The notes: generated by a model not told the origin, from the letters alone. Positions 8,292 through 17,247 are shown, counted from the first letter of the stretch. The stretch is 64,000 nt of DNA from an uncultured delta proteobacterium (GCA_947259215.1 CAMYLJ010000003.1:62001-126000), one strand, 5' to 3'. A program made the numbers and translations.

Positions 8292-9275
8292 TTACTCGCG
8301 GAAGAACGCGATGAGGGCGTCGGCCACGGCGTCCGGGTCCTCCTGGATCACCCAGTGGGTGCCGCGCTCGAGCTCCACCAGCTCGGCGTCGTCCAGGTAG
8401 CGGATGCTCTTGCGGGCGACGTCGCTCGGGTTGAAGGGGTCGTCGGGTGCGACCAGCAGCAGCACCCGGCCCGCGTAGCGATCGGGAACCGGCTCGCCGA
8501 ACCCGAAGCGGGCACTGGCGCGGTACCAGTGGGCCATGGTCTCGAAGGCGCCGTCCCGGTCCCAGGCGGAGCGGTACAGGTCGAGCTTCTCGTCGGGAAA
8601 GGCGCCGGGCAGCGCGGTGGAGCGCAGTACGTACCCCGGCAGCCACCAGTTCCCGGCCCGCGCAGCCCACTCCGCGACGCCGCGTACCTGCGCCAGCGTG
8701 CGGTACCAGGAGATGGTCTCCTGTTCGGTCTCGATCTCGCGCCAGGCGCGCGGGTAGGCGGCGTCGATCAGCGCGAGGCGTCGTACCCGCTCGGGGTGAC
8801 GCTGCGCGAGCTTCCAGGCGACGGAGCCGCCGACGTCGTGGCCCGCGACGTGGGCGGACGCGTGACCGAGCGCCCCGATCAGGCCGGCCACGTCGTCGGC
8901 GAAGCGCGGTAGCTGGTAGGCCTCCACGGCGCGCGGCTTGTCCGAGGCGTTGTAGCCGCGCAGGTCCGGGACGATCACCCGGAAGCCGGCCTCGGCGAGG
9001 CGCGCCATGGGCACCGCCCAGGCGTACCAGAACTCCGGAAAGCCGTGGAGCAGCACGACCGGTGTCCCTGTCGCTGGCCCGGCCTGGACCACGTGCAGGC
9101 TCAGCTCGCCCACCGGCACCCGGTCCGACTCCAAGGTCAGGCCGAGCTGCGTCTCCGCGGCGGCCACTGCGTCGCGCGGGGTCTGGTTGCCCGACGCGTG
9201 ACCGAGCAGGACCAGCGCCAGTACTCCGGCGACGACGATCGCCGTCGCGCGCACGGCCCTCACCGGGTGGCCCAC
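8292..9275 (-). CDS. Alpha/beta hydrolase, epoxide hydrolase or dehalogenase type, 327 aa
   Basis: An N-terminal hydrophobic segment (about residues 8-28) suggests export or membrane anchoring. The fold signatures are HGFPEFWYAW (oxyanion region), a nucleophile elbow AGHDVGGSVAW in which the nucleophile is Asp rather than Ser, and a C-terminal ERGTHWVIQEDP carrying the catalytic His. An Asp nucleophile points to epoxide hydrolases, haloalkane or fluoroacetate dehalogenases rather than esterases; the substrate is unknown. GTG 9275 overlaps the end of the GH38/57-like gene by 16 bases, so it is the last gene of the four-gene minus-strand operon that starts at 14626. Confidence 0.88.
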   Translation of the reverse strand: MGHPVRAVRATAIVVAGVLALVLLGHASGNQTPRDAVAAAETQLGLTLESDRVPVGELSLHVVQAGPATGTPVVLLHGFPEFWYAWAVPMARLAEAGFRVIVPDLRGYNASDKPRAVEAYQLPRFADDVAGLIGALGHASAHVAGHDVGGSVAWKLAQRHPERVRRLALIDAAYPRAWREIETEQETISWYRTLAQVRGVAEWAARAGNWWLPGYVLRSTALPGAFPDEKLDLYRSAWDRDGAFETMAHWYRASARFGFGEPVPDRYAGRVLLLVAPDDPFNPSDVARKSIRYLDDAELVELERGTHWVIQEDPDAVADALIAFFRE

Positions 9276-12200
9276 AGGTGTTGCACGGTCGCCCAGGCCA
9301 GGCGCAGCATCAGCCCCAGCGACATCTCTCCGAGCTCGCTCCGGAGATCCACCATCTCGATCGGGCCGACGGTGACGCGGGCGGTCTCGCTCCAGCGGCT
9401 CGGCTCGCCGACTCCGAGTGTGCGGACCCGGACCGCGAGCTCTTCGCCGTCCCGGCGGCCGTCCAGCCGGTGGCGGCGGACACGGCCCGTGCGCAGCGTC
9501 TCCCAGGTGGCGCGGTCGGGCGTGCGCCAGGCCAGCTCGAACCCATCCACCCGCGGGTCGTCCGGCGGATCCCAGACCACGTCGACGGCTCCGGCCGTGG
9601 GGTTCGCGAGGAGCGCGCGCGGCCGGGGCAGCACGCCGCCGGCACGCCGCGCCAGCTCCCGGCGCCCGGCCTCCACCTCGGCGCGCGCCTCGTGGGGCAG
9701 GCGCACGTCGATTGCGAGCTCGGGCGGCACGCGTGCGTAGATCACGGCGGGCGGGGCGAAGAACGCGGCCGCGTCGGCCTGCAGGTCCGCGGGTGGCGCG
9801 TCCCCGACGTACGGGGCCAGCAGCAGCGAGAAGCGCTCCCGCTCGCCGTTGTAGCTCGGGCCGTTGGGGCGCAGGGAGGAGGAGAAGATCTCCGTCACCT
9901 CCGCGCCGAGTCCGGTGCCGCCCAGGTGGCTGTAGTCGAGCTGGCGGCCGTGGTAGGAGCCGAAGGGGTTCAGGCGCAGGTCCTGGCGGCCGTCGCGCTC
10001 CCGCAGCCGCATGGGCGCGAAGGCGAAGGACGAGCGCACGTCGCCCGCCGTGGCGACCAGCAGCCCGTGTCGGCGGTCGCTGACGGAGAGCCAGCCGGCG
10101 GTGACCTGGTGGTTGAAGGCGTCGAGCTCGGCGTTGCGCGGGTTGATCCGGGCGTAGTCCACGTCGTAGGCCGACGTCAGGCCCAGGTAGTTGTGCTTCC
10201 AGACCCGCAGCGGGGCCTCGCGCGTGCCCTCCAGGCGCGGGCGCAGCTCGAAGGGTGCGACTTCCACCCAGCGCAGGTCGAGGAAGCGGCGCAGCTTCTG
10301 CACGGCATCGTGAAGCGCGTCACGCTTGCTCGTGTACGGGTACGCCACCTCCACGTCCGCCACGACCCAGGGCACGGCGTCGGGCAGGGACAGGGTGACG
10401 GTCACGTCGGCCGCGACCTCTCCGTCCTCGGGGGTCGGGAATGCGACCCGCGTGCGCAGGCGAGCGCGTTGCAGGCCCTCGAGCCGCTCGCCCGGGGGCG
10501 TCTCCCGCTGCCAGCGGCCGTTGGAGAAGCTCCGCGGCGTGTCGTCGCTGCGGTAGGTGACGAAGGCCGACAGGAAGTCGTCTCCGCCGGCCTGCCAGTC
10601 GCCCGCGGACAGCGACGCTACGCCGCTCGCGTCGTCCAGCGTCAGCGCGATGCCGTCCCCGACGAGCGCTGTGGGCGCTTCGATGCTCGAGCCGCCGGGG
10701 GAGGGAGCTGCCTCGCTGTCGCGCAGCAGCTTCAGGATCCGGGTCTCGCCCGGGCGCAGGCTGAGGCGCGTCCAGAGCTCGGCGGCCACGCGTCCGTCGG
10801 GCAGCGGCTCTCGATTCACCAGCGAGTGGGGAAGGAGGAGCCCCGGCATGTCGTCGGAGCTCAGGTGAACGGGCGGCGGTTCGCCGGCGAACACCAGTGG
10901 CAGGCGCAGCAGGGACCGCGCCAGGGGCCCCTCACCGGGAGGGCGCGAGTCGCGCACCCGGAAGGAGTAGAGGGCCTCGGGATCGGCGCTCGGCTCCGGG
11001 CGGATCACGCTGTCCGCCACGAGCCGCTCCGCCTCTCGCGAGCGATCGCGCGCGCGGGCGGTCACCCGCTCCGCCACCGCCTGGCGCTCCTCGTTGACGA
11101 TCGGCGTGCTCATGCCGAAGTGGGTGGTCGAGAGGCCGATCACGCGCTGGAAGAAGGCGGACTCGCGGCCCTTCCAGAGCAGGTCCTCGATTTCGCGCTG
11201 GACCGCCTCCGGCGCGTCGCGCCGCCAGGCCTCGGCGCGGTTGCTGGCCAGGCGCGACTGGTCGAGGGCGGTCCAGATGCCGTGGCTCGCGAACTTCTCG
11301 GCCCAGGAGTACTGGCCGTCGAAGCCCCCGTCGGCCAGGTCCTGGCGTACCAGCACGTCTCCTCGGGGCTCGTGGTCCGCGAGGTAGCGCCCGGGCGTCG
11401 TGAACTCCGCCCAGGGGTACTTGTTGACGGCCTCGATGTACTCGCGCAGTCCGCCGGAGTTGGGCACGAAGCTCGGAATGTCCTGGGGCAGCCAGAAGTC
11501 GCCGTCGGCGTCGGCGTTGACGTGGAGCAGGAGGTCGCCGTCCACCTGCCCGCGGGTCTGGAGCCGTCGCAGGTCGAGGATCCACTTCTCGAGCGAGACG
11601 TGGTCCACCACGTCCCCGATGCTGGCGGCCGGCAGCAGCAGGATGCGCGGGCCGTCCTCGCGCAGGCGCAGCCAGGTGGCGCCGTAGCGCTGCTCCGGCG
11701 GCAGCGGCGGGATGAAGGTCGAGATGGCGTTGAACGGGACTCCCGCGTACAGGAGCACCAGGCCCTCGACGCCCTCTTCCTCGAGGATCGGCAGCATGCC
11801 CGTGGTGAGGGTCATCTCCTGGGGCCGCAGGACCGGGGTGAAGCTCCCGTAGAGGTCGCGCACGCCGGAGCCCCACGGATTGTGGATGGCCCAGCGCAGG
11901 TTCGCCCGCAGCTCGCGCGGCGTCATGGCGTGGATCAGGCCGTTGTCGTACGGCATCAGCAGGATCTCGTCCCGTCCTGCCTGCACGCGTGCGCGGATGC
12001 GCTCGATGATGTCCGGGGCGTGGGCGGGGAGGATTCCTTCCAGGGTGAAGAGGTTCTCCGAGTCCCAGTAGCCGCGGGCGTCGAGCCCCTCGGCCTCCGC
12101 CTCTTCGAGGATGTCGAGGATGGCGCGCACCACCCGGATGTCCGTGCCGAAGCCGGCCTCGTCCGGCGTGTCTCCGCGCCAGGAGTGGTAGAAGTTGGCG

Positions 12201-12319
12201 TGGAAGCCGAGGGCGACGTAGACCTTGTGGGGCGAGTCGGCCTCGCCGCAGCCGACCGCCACGAAGCACGCCAGCGCGACCCCCGCGCACCCGGATCGGC
12301 TCCGCCTCGCGTTGCCCAT
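9260..12319 (-). CDS. Large lipoprotein with a GH38/GH57-like N-terminal domain, 1019 aa
   Basis: A signal peptide with a plausible lipobox (AVGC, Cys24) leads into a domain containing a HANFYHSWRGD block (His40, His45, Asp50). Further motifs are GYWDSENLFTLEG, LMPYDNGLIHAMTPRE and VLRPQEM. This resembles the beta/alpha-barrel N-terminal domain shared by glycoside hydrolases of families 38 and 57. A long beta-rich middle region (about 480-830) resembles the sugar-binding C-terminal parts of such enzymes. The end (about 930-1005) looks like a fibronectin type III domain (VDVVWDPPDDPRVDGFELAW). A surface or periplasmic enzyme acting on a carbohydrate or glycoconjugate is inferred. It sits 16 bases after the LLM oxidoreductase and overlaps the hydrolase gene. 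Confidence 0.7.
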   Translation of the reverse strand: MGNARRSRSGCAGVALACFVAVGCGEADSPHKVYVALGFHANFYHSWRGDTPDEAGFGTDIRVVRAILDILEEAEAEGLDARGYWDSENLFTLEGILPAHAPDIIERIRARVQAGRDEILLMPYDNGLIHAMTPRELRANLRWAIHNPWGSGVRDLYGSFTPVLRPQEMTLTTGMLPILEEEGVEGLVLLYAGVPFNAISTFIPPLPPEQRYGATWLRLREDGPRILLLPAASIGDVVDHVSLEKWILDLRRLQTRGQVDGDLLLHVNADADGDFWLPQDIPSFVPNSGGLREYIEAVNKYPWAEFTTPGRYLADHEPRGDVLVRQDLADGGFDGQYSWAEKFASHGIWTALDQSRLASNRAEAWRRDAPEAVQREIEDLLWKGRESAFFQRVIGLSTTHFGMSTPIVNEERQAVAERVTARARDRSREAERLVADSVIRPEPSADPEALYSFRVRDSRPPGEGPLARSLLRLPLVFAGEPPPVHLSSDDMPGLLLPHSLVNREPLPDGRVAAELWTRLSLRPGETRILKLLRDSEAAPSPGGSSIEAPTALVGDGIALTLDDASGVASLSAGDWQAGGDDFLSAFVTYRSDDTPRSFSNGRWQRETPPGERLEGLQRARLRTRVAFPTPEDGEVAADVTVTLSLPDAVPWVVADVEVAYPYTSKRDALHDAVQKLRRFLDLRWVEVAPFELRPRLEGTREAPLRVWKHNYLGLTSAYDVDYARINPRNAELDAFNHQVTAGWLSVSDRRHGLLVATAGDVRSSFAFAPMRLRERDGRQDLRLNPFGSYHGRQLDYSHLGGTGLGAEVTEIFSSSLRPNGPSYNGERERFSLLLAPYVGDAPPADLQADAAAFFAPPAVIYARVPPELAIDVRLPHEARAEVEAGRRELARRAGGVLPRPRALLANPTAGAVDVVWDPPDDPRVDGFELAWRTPDRATWETLRTGRVRRHRLDGRRDGEELAVRVRTLGVGEPSRWSETARVTVGPIEMVDLRSELGEMSLGLMLRLAWATVQHLWATR

Positions 12320-12335
12320 CGGCGTGTCGCTCCGC

Positions 12336-13190
12336 CTAGGCGCCGTCGACGAGCTGTGCGGCGGCGTCGAGGCCCCGCCGGCCTGCGTCGGGATCGTCGG
12401 GAGGGAGCAGGAAGATCACGCGATCCACGCCCGCCTCCGCGCAGCGGGCGACCACGGCGGCGTCGGCGGGGCACATGTAGAGCGACACCGGGAAGCTCGC
12501 CGGGTCGCGGCCGGCCTCCTCGACCCGGCGCCGCAGCAACGGCACCAGCGGCAGCACGTTCTCCTCGTCCTGCGGGTTCAGCATGACGGGGAACCAGCCG
12601 TCGCCCTGGCGGACCACCCGGCCGAGGCCCTTCTCGCCGTTCACACCCACGTGGATCGGGGGGTAGGGCTTCTGCAGCGGCTTTGGCCACTGGTAGAGCG
12701 GCGCGAAGTCCACGTGCTTGCCGTGGTACTCGGCCTGGTCCTGGGTCCAGATGGCCTTCATGGCCTCGAGCCGCTCGGCCATGATGGCCAGGCGCCGGTC
12801 GAAGGGCGTGCCGTGGTTTCCCATCTCCAGCGGATGCCAGCCGGCGCCGATGCCGAAGTCGAAGCGCCCGCCCGAGAGGGCATCGAGGCTCGCCACCTGC
12901 TTGGCCAGCTGGATCGGGTCGCGCTGCACCACCAGGCAGATGCTCGTGCCGAGACGGATCGTCGTGGTGGCCTGCGCCGCCATCGAGAGCGCCACGAAGG
13001 GGTCCACCACGTGGTAGTACGGCTTCGGCGGCCCGGCGTCGCCGTCCGGTCCCGGCGTGAAGGGCGAGACGGGAAAGTGGGAATGCTCCGGCACCCAGAA
13101 CGAATCGAAGCCGCGCTCTTCGGCCAGACGCGCCAGCTCGGCGGGGTGGATCGAGTACTCGGTGGGAAACAGCGTGACGCCGTATTTCAT
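12336..13190 (-). CDS. LLM class (luciferase-like, F420-type) oxidoreductase, 284 aa
   Basis: The protein begins MKYGVTLFPTEYSIHP and continues as a TIM-barrel luciferase-like monooxygenase: WVPEHSHFP, RLGTSICLVVQRDP, LSGGRFDFGIGAGWHP and VNGEKGLGRVVRQGDGW. This layout matches the F420-dependent LLM group common in actinobacteria and some deltaproteobacterial-type lineages. The hydride transfer cofactor could be F420H2 or FMN. The ATG at 13190 overlaps the stop of the upstream FAD-dehydrogenase gene as ATGA, which fixes the start and implies co-translation. The frame remains open further upstream, but that part is antisense to coding sequence and is not part of the gene. Confidence 0.9.
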   Translation of the reverse strand: MKYGVTLFPTEYSIHPAELARLAEERGFDSFWVPEHSHFPVSPFTPGPDGDAGPPKPYYHVVDPFVALSMAAQATTTIRLGTSICLVVQRDPIQLAKQVASLDALSGGRFDFGIGAGWHPLEMGNHGTPFDRRLAIMAERLEAMKAIWTQDQAEYHGKHVDFAPLYQWPKPLQKPYPPIHVGVNGEKGLGRVVRQGDGWFPVMLNPQDEENVLPLVPLLRRRVEEAGRDPASFPVSLYMCPADAAVVARCAEAGVDRVIFLLPPDDPDAGRRGLDAAAQLVDGA

Positions 13191-14626
13191 GGGGCTCCGT
13201 TCCGGGCCGCACACGCGCCGGCGCGCCGGCCGAAGTAGGTTCCGTCGCCGAGCGAGAGACCGCTCGAGTAGCCCCCCACCGCCAGGCCCGAGCTCGCCCG
13301 GCCCGCCGCGAAGAGGCCTGGGATCGGATCGCCGGCGGGATCCAGCACGCGGCCGTCCGGGTCGGTGTGCAGGCCGCCGAGGGTGAAGGCCGCGTAGAGT
13401 GAGCTCGTGCTGGTGCAGTCGAAGGCGCCGAAGGGCGGCCGCGAGAGCGGCTGCAGATAGTCCGCCTGCTTGTGGAAGAGCGGATCTTCTCCGCGCTCGG
13501 CGTGGCGGTTGTAGAGCGCCAGGGTCGTGTCGAGGCTCCCCGCCGGCAGGTCGAGCTCGCACTCCAGCTCGCCCGGGCTCTCGCCGACCGCCGCCAGCTC
13601 CCGCGGATAGTCGGGCTTCTCGAACACCGCGTCGTCCACCACCAGCCACGCGCGCCCATCGTGGCGCAGCAAGGCGTACTCGCCCAGACGACCGTAGTAG
13701 GCGTCCTCGTTGATGAAGCGCTGGCCCTGGCCGTTCACGAGGATGCCCCGCTTGAGGCCCCAGGGCTGGGTCACCGGCAGCGAGATGGAGAGCGCGTCCA
13801 TGTGCAGGGTCGCGCCGCCGGCGGCGACTCCGAGCGCGATGCCCGAGCCGTCGTCGCCTTCGGCACCGACTCGGAACTTGCAGCGGCGCGCTCGGGGCGC
13901 GTGGGCCTCCAGCATGGCCCGGTTCTGGATGAAGCCGCCGGTGGTGAGCACCAGGCCGCGGCGCGCGCGCAGGTTGCGCGTCTCGCCGAAGCTCTCGCAC
14001 ACGGCGCCCACCACGCTGCCGTCGGGCTCCTGCACCAGCGCCACCGCGCGATGACCGGTGGCCACACGCGCCGGGCTGGCCTCGGTGGCCGACACCAGCG
14101 ACTGCATGAGGAGCGGACCGGCCTGGTGCTCCATCTGCGGGACGTGGCCGCGGGGCGCCGGCTCGGCGGCCTCGCAGAAGGGCCACGCGCGCTCGGAGCC
14201 GGACCACACCAGACCGTCGTCGGTGGGCGGCTCGCCGCTGCAGCCGTGGTAGAAGACGGGCTTGAAGGGCACGCCCTTCTCGACGAGCCAGTCGTAATGC
14301 TCCAGCGAGCCCTCGCAGTAGCGCCGCGTCTTCTCTTCGTCCGGCGCATCCCCGCACGACGCCATCAGGTAGCGGAACATCGCCTCCGGCGAGTCCTCGA
14401 AGCCGCAGGCCTGCTGGAGCGGGGTCCCGCCTCCCAGGTAGAGGACGCCGCCGGACATGGCCGACGTGCCGCCGCCGCCGCCGGCGCGCTCGAGCACCAG
14501 CGTCTCGGCGCCCGTCGCCGCTGCGTCCAGGGCCGCGGCCGCACCGGCTGCACCGAGCCCGACGACGAGCACGTCGGTCTCGTCGTCCCAGCGGGCGATC
14601 TCGCTCGGGTCCCGGACCAGGCTCAC
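13187..14626 (-). CDS. FAD-dependent dehydrogenase of the fumarate reductase / 3-ketosteroid dehydrogenase family, 479 aa
   Basis: The FAD-binding Rossmann motif is at about residues 18-40 (VLVVGLGAAGAAAALDA), followed by LERAGGGGGTSAMSGG. The C-terminal flavin-contacting motif is TLGGLHTDPDGRVLD, then GLFAAGRASSGLAVGGYSSG. This is the architecture of flavoproteins that desaturate ketosteroids or reduce fumarate-like enoates; substrate not deducible. The chosen start is GTG 14626 (VSLVRDPSEI) behind a weak GGGAAG; a GTG about 17 codons further upstream is possible. It is the first gene of a minus-strand operon and is divergent from the acyl-CoA dehydrogenase gene 96 bases away. Confidence 0.88.
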   Translation of the reverse strand: MSLVRDPSEIARWDDETDVLVVGLGAAGAAAALDAAATGAETLVLERAGGGGGTSAMSGGVLYLGGGTPLQQACGFEDSPEAMFRYLMASCGDAPDEEKTRRYCEGSLEHYDWLVEKGVPFKPVFYHGCSGEPPTDDGLVWSGSERAWPFCEAAEPAPRGHVPQMEHQAGPLLMQSLVSATEASPARVATGHRAVALVQEPDGSVVGAVCESFGETRNLRARRGLVLTTGGFIQNRAMLEAHAPRARRCKFRVGAEGDDGSGIALGVAAGGATLHMDALSISLPVTQPWGLKRGILVNGQGQRFINEDAYYGRLGEYALLRHDGRAWLVVDDAVFEKPDYPRELAAVGESPGELECELDLPAGSLDTTLALYNRHAERGEDPLFHKQADYLQPLSRPPFGAFDCTSTSSLYAAFTLGGLHTDPDGRVLDPAGDPIPGLFAAGRASSGLAVGGYSSGLSLGDGTYFGRRAGACAARNGAP

Positions 14627-14722
14627 GCGCGCTTCCCGCGCGGATGGGAGGGCGGCATGGGCGGAGCATACCCGAGCCGGGCCGGATTCCCGCCCCGCGC
14701 GGCTTTCCGATAGAGTCGCGCC

Positions 14723-15967
14723 ATGGACTTCCGCGTTCCCGACGAGATCCGCGCCTACCTGGCCGAGCTCGACGACTTCATCGAGCGCGAGATCGCGCCC
14801 CTGGAGCGCGAGCACAACCAGTACTTCGATCATCGGCGGGAGTGGGCGCGCACCCTGTGGGAGGAGGACGGTCGTCCGAACCCCGAGTGGGAGGCGCTGC
14901 TGGCGGAGATGCGCCGGCGCGCCGACGCCGCCGGGCACCTGCGCTTTGCGTTGCCCAAGGAGCTGGGCGGCCGCGGCGGCAGCAACCTGGCCATGGCGAT
15001 GATCCGCGAGCACCTGGCCGCCCGGGGCCTGGGGCTGCACAACGACCTCCAGAACGAGTCGTCGGTCGTCGGGAACTTCCCGACCGTGCACATGCTCCAG
15101 GCCTACGGCACGGCCGAGCAGAAGGCGGCCTTCGTCGAGGGCATGATCACCGGCGGCGTGCGCATGGCGTTCGGGCTCACCGAGCCGGACCACGGGAGCG
15201 ACGCCACCTGGCTCGAGACCACGGCGGTGCGCGACGGCGACGCCTGGCTGCTGAACGGCCAGAAGCGCTTCAACACGGGCCTCCACCACGCCACCCACGA
15301 CATGATCTTCGCCCGCACCTCCGGCGATCCGGGCTCGCCGCGGGGCATCACCTGCTTCATCGTGCCGACCGACACGCCGGGCTTCCGGGTCGACTTCATG
15401 TGGTGGACCTTCAACATGCCTTCGGACCACGCCGAGGTGACGCTGGAGGACGTGCGGGTCCCGAACTCGGCGATCCTCCACCAGGAGGGGGAGGGCCTGG
15501 TCTGCGCCCAGCACTTCGTGCACGAGAACCGCATCCGCCAGGCCGCCTCGGGCGTCGGCGCCGCCCAGTACTGCATCGACGAGGCCGTGGCGTACGCCCG
15601 GGAGCGCAAGACCTGGGGCAAGCCCCTGGCGCTGAACCAGGCGATCCAGTTCCCGCTGGCCGAGCTCCACACCGAGTGCGAGATGGTGCGGAACCTGGTG
15701 TACAAGACCGCCTGGCACCTGGACCAGGAGCACCACATGCAGGTCTCCGACCAGGTCTCCATGGCCAACTACCGGGCCAACCGCCTGGTGTGCGAGGCCG
15801 CGGACCGCGCCATGCAGGTGCACGGCGGCCTCGGCTACACGCGGCACAAGCCCTTCGAGCACATCTACCGTCATCACCGCCGCTACCGGATCACCGAGGG
15901 CTCCGAGGAGATCCAGATCCGCAAGGTGGCGGGGCACTTGTTCGGATTCGTCGGGGGCAGGGGCTAG
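14723..15967 (+). CDS. Acyl-CoA dehydrogenase, 414 aa
   Basis: The protein shows the three-part acyl-CoA dehydrogenase layout: an N-terminal helical domain, a middle beta domain (MAFGLTEPDHGSDATWLET, then NGQKRFNTG), and a C-terminal helical domain with MQVHGGLGYTRHKPFEHIYR and the FAD-binding end RYRITEGSEEIQIRKVA. It would oxidise an acyl-CoA thioester to the enoyl-CoA and pass electrons to ETF. Chain length or substrate type cannot be read. It starts at ATG 14723, is divergent from the FAD dehydrogenase, and is followed immediately by a double-hairpin repeat beginning at the stop codon. Confidence 0.94.
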   Translation: MDFRVPDEIRAYLAELDDFIEREIAPLEREHNQYFDHRREWARTLWEEDGRPNPEWEALLAEMRRRADAAGHLRFALPKELGGRGGSNLAMAMIREHLAARGLGLHNDLQNESSVVGNFPTVHMLQAYGTAEQKAAFVEGMITGGVRMAFGLTEPDHGSDATWLETTAVRDGDAWLLNGQKRFNTGLHHATHDMIFARTSGDPGSPRGITCFIVPTDTPGFRVDFMWWTFNMPSDHAEVTLEDVRVPNSAILHQEGEGLVCAQHFVHENRIRQAASGVGAAQYCIDEAVAYARERKTWGKPLALNQAIQFPLAELHTECEMVRNLVYKTAWHLDQEHHMQVSDQVSMANYRANRLVCEAADRAMQVHGGLGYTRHKPFEHIYRHHRRYRITEGSEEIQIRKVAGHLFGFVGGRG

Positions 15968-16037
15968 CACGCCGACCGAGACGAAGTCTTGGGTCGGCGT
16001 GCGCCGCAAACGGAGCCCTTCGGGCTCCGTCAGCTAG
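15968..16037 (+). repeat. Dispersed double-hairpin repeat, family 1, copy 1
   Basis: Directly after the acyl-CoA dehydrogenase stop lies an 11-bp stem (GCACGCCGACC at 15967 with GGTCGGCGTGC ending at 16002), then CGGAGCC-CTTCG-GGCTCCG (16011-16029) closed by a C(UUCG)G-type tetraloop, and finally CTAG. The last 37 bases (16001-16037) are identical to 52521-52557 after secF. It probably acts as a transcription terminator, perhaps without a T-run. Confidence 0.85.
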
Positions 16038-16054
16038 CCCAGGGAGGCGCGCAG

Positions 16055-16432
16055 ATGGCAGCGGACCAACGACCGGGGGTCTGGATCGGGCACGCGCTCC
16101 TGCCGACCGCCGACGTGGAGAAGGCGCTCCCGTGGTGGCGCGCCACGGGCATGCGCTTCATCACCTCGGGCGACGGCTTCGCGGTGCTGGAGCTTCGGGG
16201 CGGCACCCACCTCGTGCTGCTGGCGGCCGAGACGCCCATCGAGGCCGGCACGAAGTGCCCATTCGACCTGATGGTGGAGGACGTGGAGGCGAGCCACCTC
16301 GCGTTCGCAGAGCAGGGCTTCGCCCCGACGCCCCTGGAACCCGGGCGCATCCACACCTCGTTCACGATCCGCGATCCGAGTGGCTACGACGTCACCGTGA
16401 ACTCGACCCACGTCTCGGACCAGCCGGTCTAG
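16055..16432 (+). CDS. VOC family (glyoxalase/dioxygenase fold) protein, 125 aa
   Basis: The ATG at 16055 has a good Shine-Dalgarno (AGGGAGG). The protein is a single vicinal-oxygen-chelate domain: WIGHALLPTADVEKALPWW at the start, LELRGGTHLVLL, and FTIRDPSGYDVTVNSTHV at the end, with repeated beta-alpha-beta-beta-beta units. Metal ligand candidates are His (GHALL), His (GTHLV) and Glu/Asp residues. VOC proteins include glyoxalases, dioxygenases and epimerases (e.g. methylmalonyl-CoA epimerase), so the reaction is open. It lies after the family 1 repeat and converges on the MerR/TPR gene. Confidence 0.8.
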   Translation: MAADQRPGVWIGHALLPTADVEKALPWWRATGMRFITSGDGFAVLELRGGTHLVLLAAETPIEAGTKCPFDLMVEDVEASHLAFAEQGFAPTPLEPGRIHTSFTIRDPSGYDVTVNSTHVSDQPV

Positions 16433-16446
16433 CGGCGGGTCGCTGC

Positions 16447-17247
16447 CTACTCGCCGCCGAGCCGGCGGTAGGTGGAGAAGTGGCGGATGGCGTCGGCGGT
16501 GCGACCGAGCTGCTCGCACAGGCCCGCCAGGTTGAAGTGGGCGTCGGCGAACTCCGGGTCCAGGTGGAGGGCCGTTTCGTAGCGGGCGGCGGCCTCGGCA
16601 GGACCGGCCGTGTCCTCCAGGGCGAGGGCGAGGTTGTAGTGGATCACCGGGTCCGACGGGCTCCGCTCCAGGGCCTGGTGGTAGAGACGCACGGCCTCGG
16701 CCGCGTCGCCGGCCTCGTGGGCCAGGCGTCCCAGGTTCACGCAGGCGTCCACGTTGCCCGGATCCTCGGCGAGCACCTCGGCGTACGCCGCCCGGGCCGC
16801 CTTGGGGTCGGCGTCCTCCAGCTCGAGGGCGCGGGCGAAGGCGTCGCCCGGGTCCGCGGCGTCGGGGCGCAGCGCCTCGGCCTCGCGCGCCAGGGCGTCG
16901 AGCTCCAGGTCGAGGAGCGTCTGGCCCGTCTCCGGCTGCCAGGCGCCGCTTCCGTCGTCCACCGCGACGCGCCCGGCATCCGCGAAGATCCGCAGGCCCG
17001 AGAGCGGTCGCTCCCCGGCCAGCTCCGCCACCAGCGAGGCCAGGGCGCGCTTCACGCGCGCAGCCGGGACGCCCGCGTCCACCAGGTCGCGGGCCGCGCG
17101 CAGGGCCACCAGGTCGCGGAAACGGAAGGCGTAGCGGTGCCCGCGCCCGGCCGGGCGCGCCAGGCCGCTGCGGGCCAGCTCGCGCACGCGGTCTTCGGAG
17201 ACGCCCAGGATCCGCGCCACCTCCGCCGTCGAGCGCGTGCGGGTCAT
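16447..17247 (-). CDS. MerR-type HTH and TPR repeat protein, 266 aa
   Basis: Residues about 1-75 form a MerR-like winged helix-turn-helix (TAEVARILGVSEDRVRELAR, then a wing with HRYAFRFRDLVALRAA). A linker and about three tetratricopeptide repeats follow (about 140-260), e.g. AYAEVLAEDPGNVDACVNLG, LYHQALERSPSDPVIHYNLA, RYETALHLDPEFADAHFNLA. DNA-binding plus protein-protein interaction suggests a regulator or scaffold. Its ATG lies 7 bases after the stop of ku on the same strand, so the two are almost certainly one transcript. A role in controlling or assembling end-joining repair is an inference from this position. Confidence 0.85.
   Translation of the reverse strand: MTRTRSTAEVARILGVSEDRVRELARSGLARPAGRGHRYAFRFRDLVALRAARDLVDAGVPAARVKRALASLVAELAGERPLSGLRIFADAGRVAVDDGSGAWQPETGQTLLDLELDALAREAEALRPDAADPGDAFARALELEDADPKAARAAYAEVLAEDPGNVDACVNLGRLAHEAGDAAEAVRLYHQALERSPSDPVIHYNLALALEDTAGPAEAAARYETALHLDPEFADAHFNLAGLCEQLGRTADAIRHFSTYRRLGGE

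Noticed and set aside
8447-12586. A 1379-codon open frame on the plus strand
   Set aside because: It is antisense to the hydrolase, GH38/57-like and LLM genes, has no recognisable domains and shows the Arg/Gly/Pro-rich composition of a GC-rich shadow frame.
13187-16009. An N-terminal extension of the FAD dehydrogenase up to 16009
   Set aside because: The extra 460 codons are antisense to the acyl-CoA dehydrogenase and match nothing; the flavin-binding N-terminus begins just after GTG 14626.
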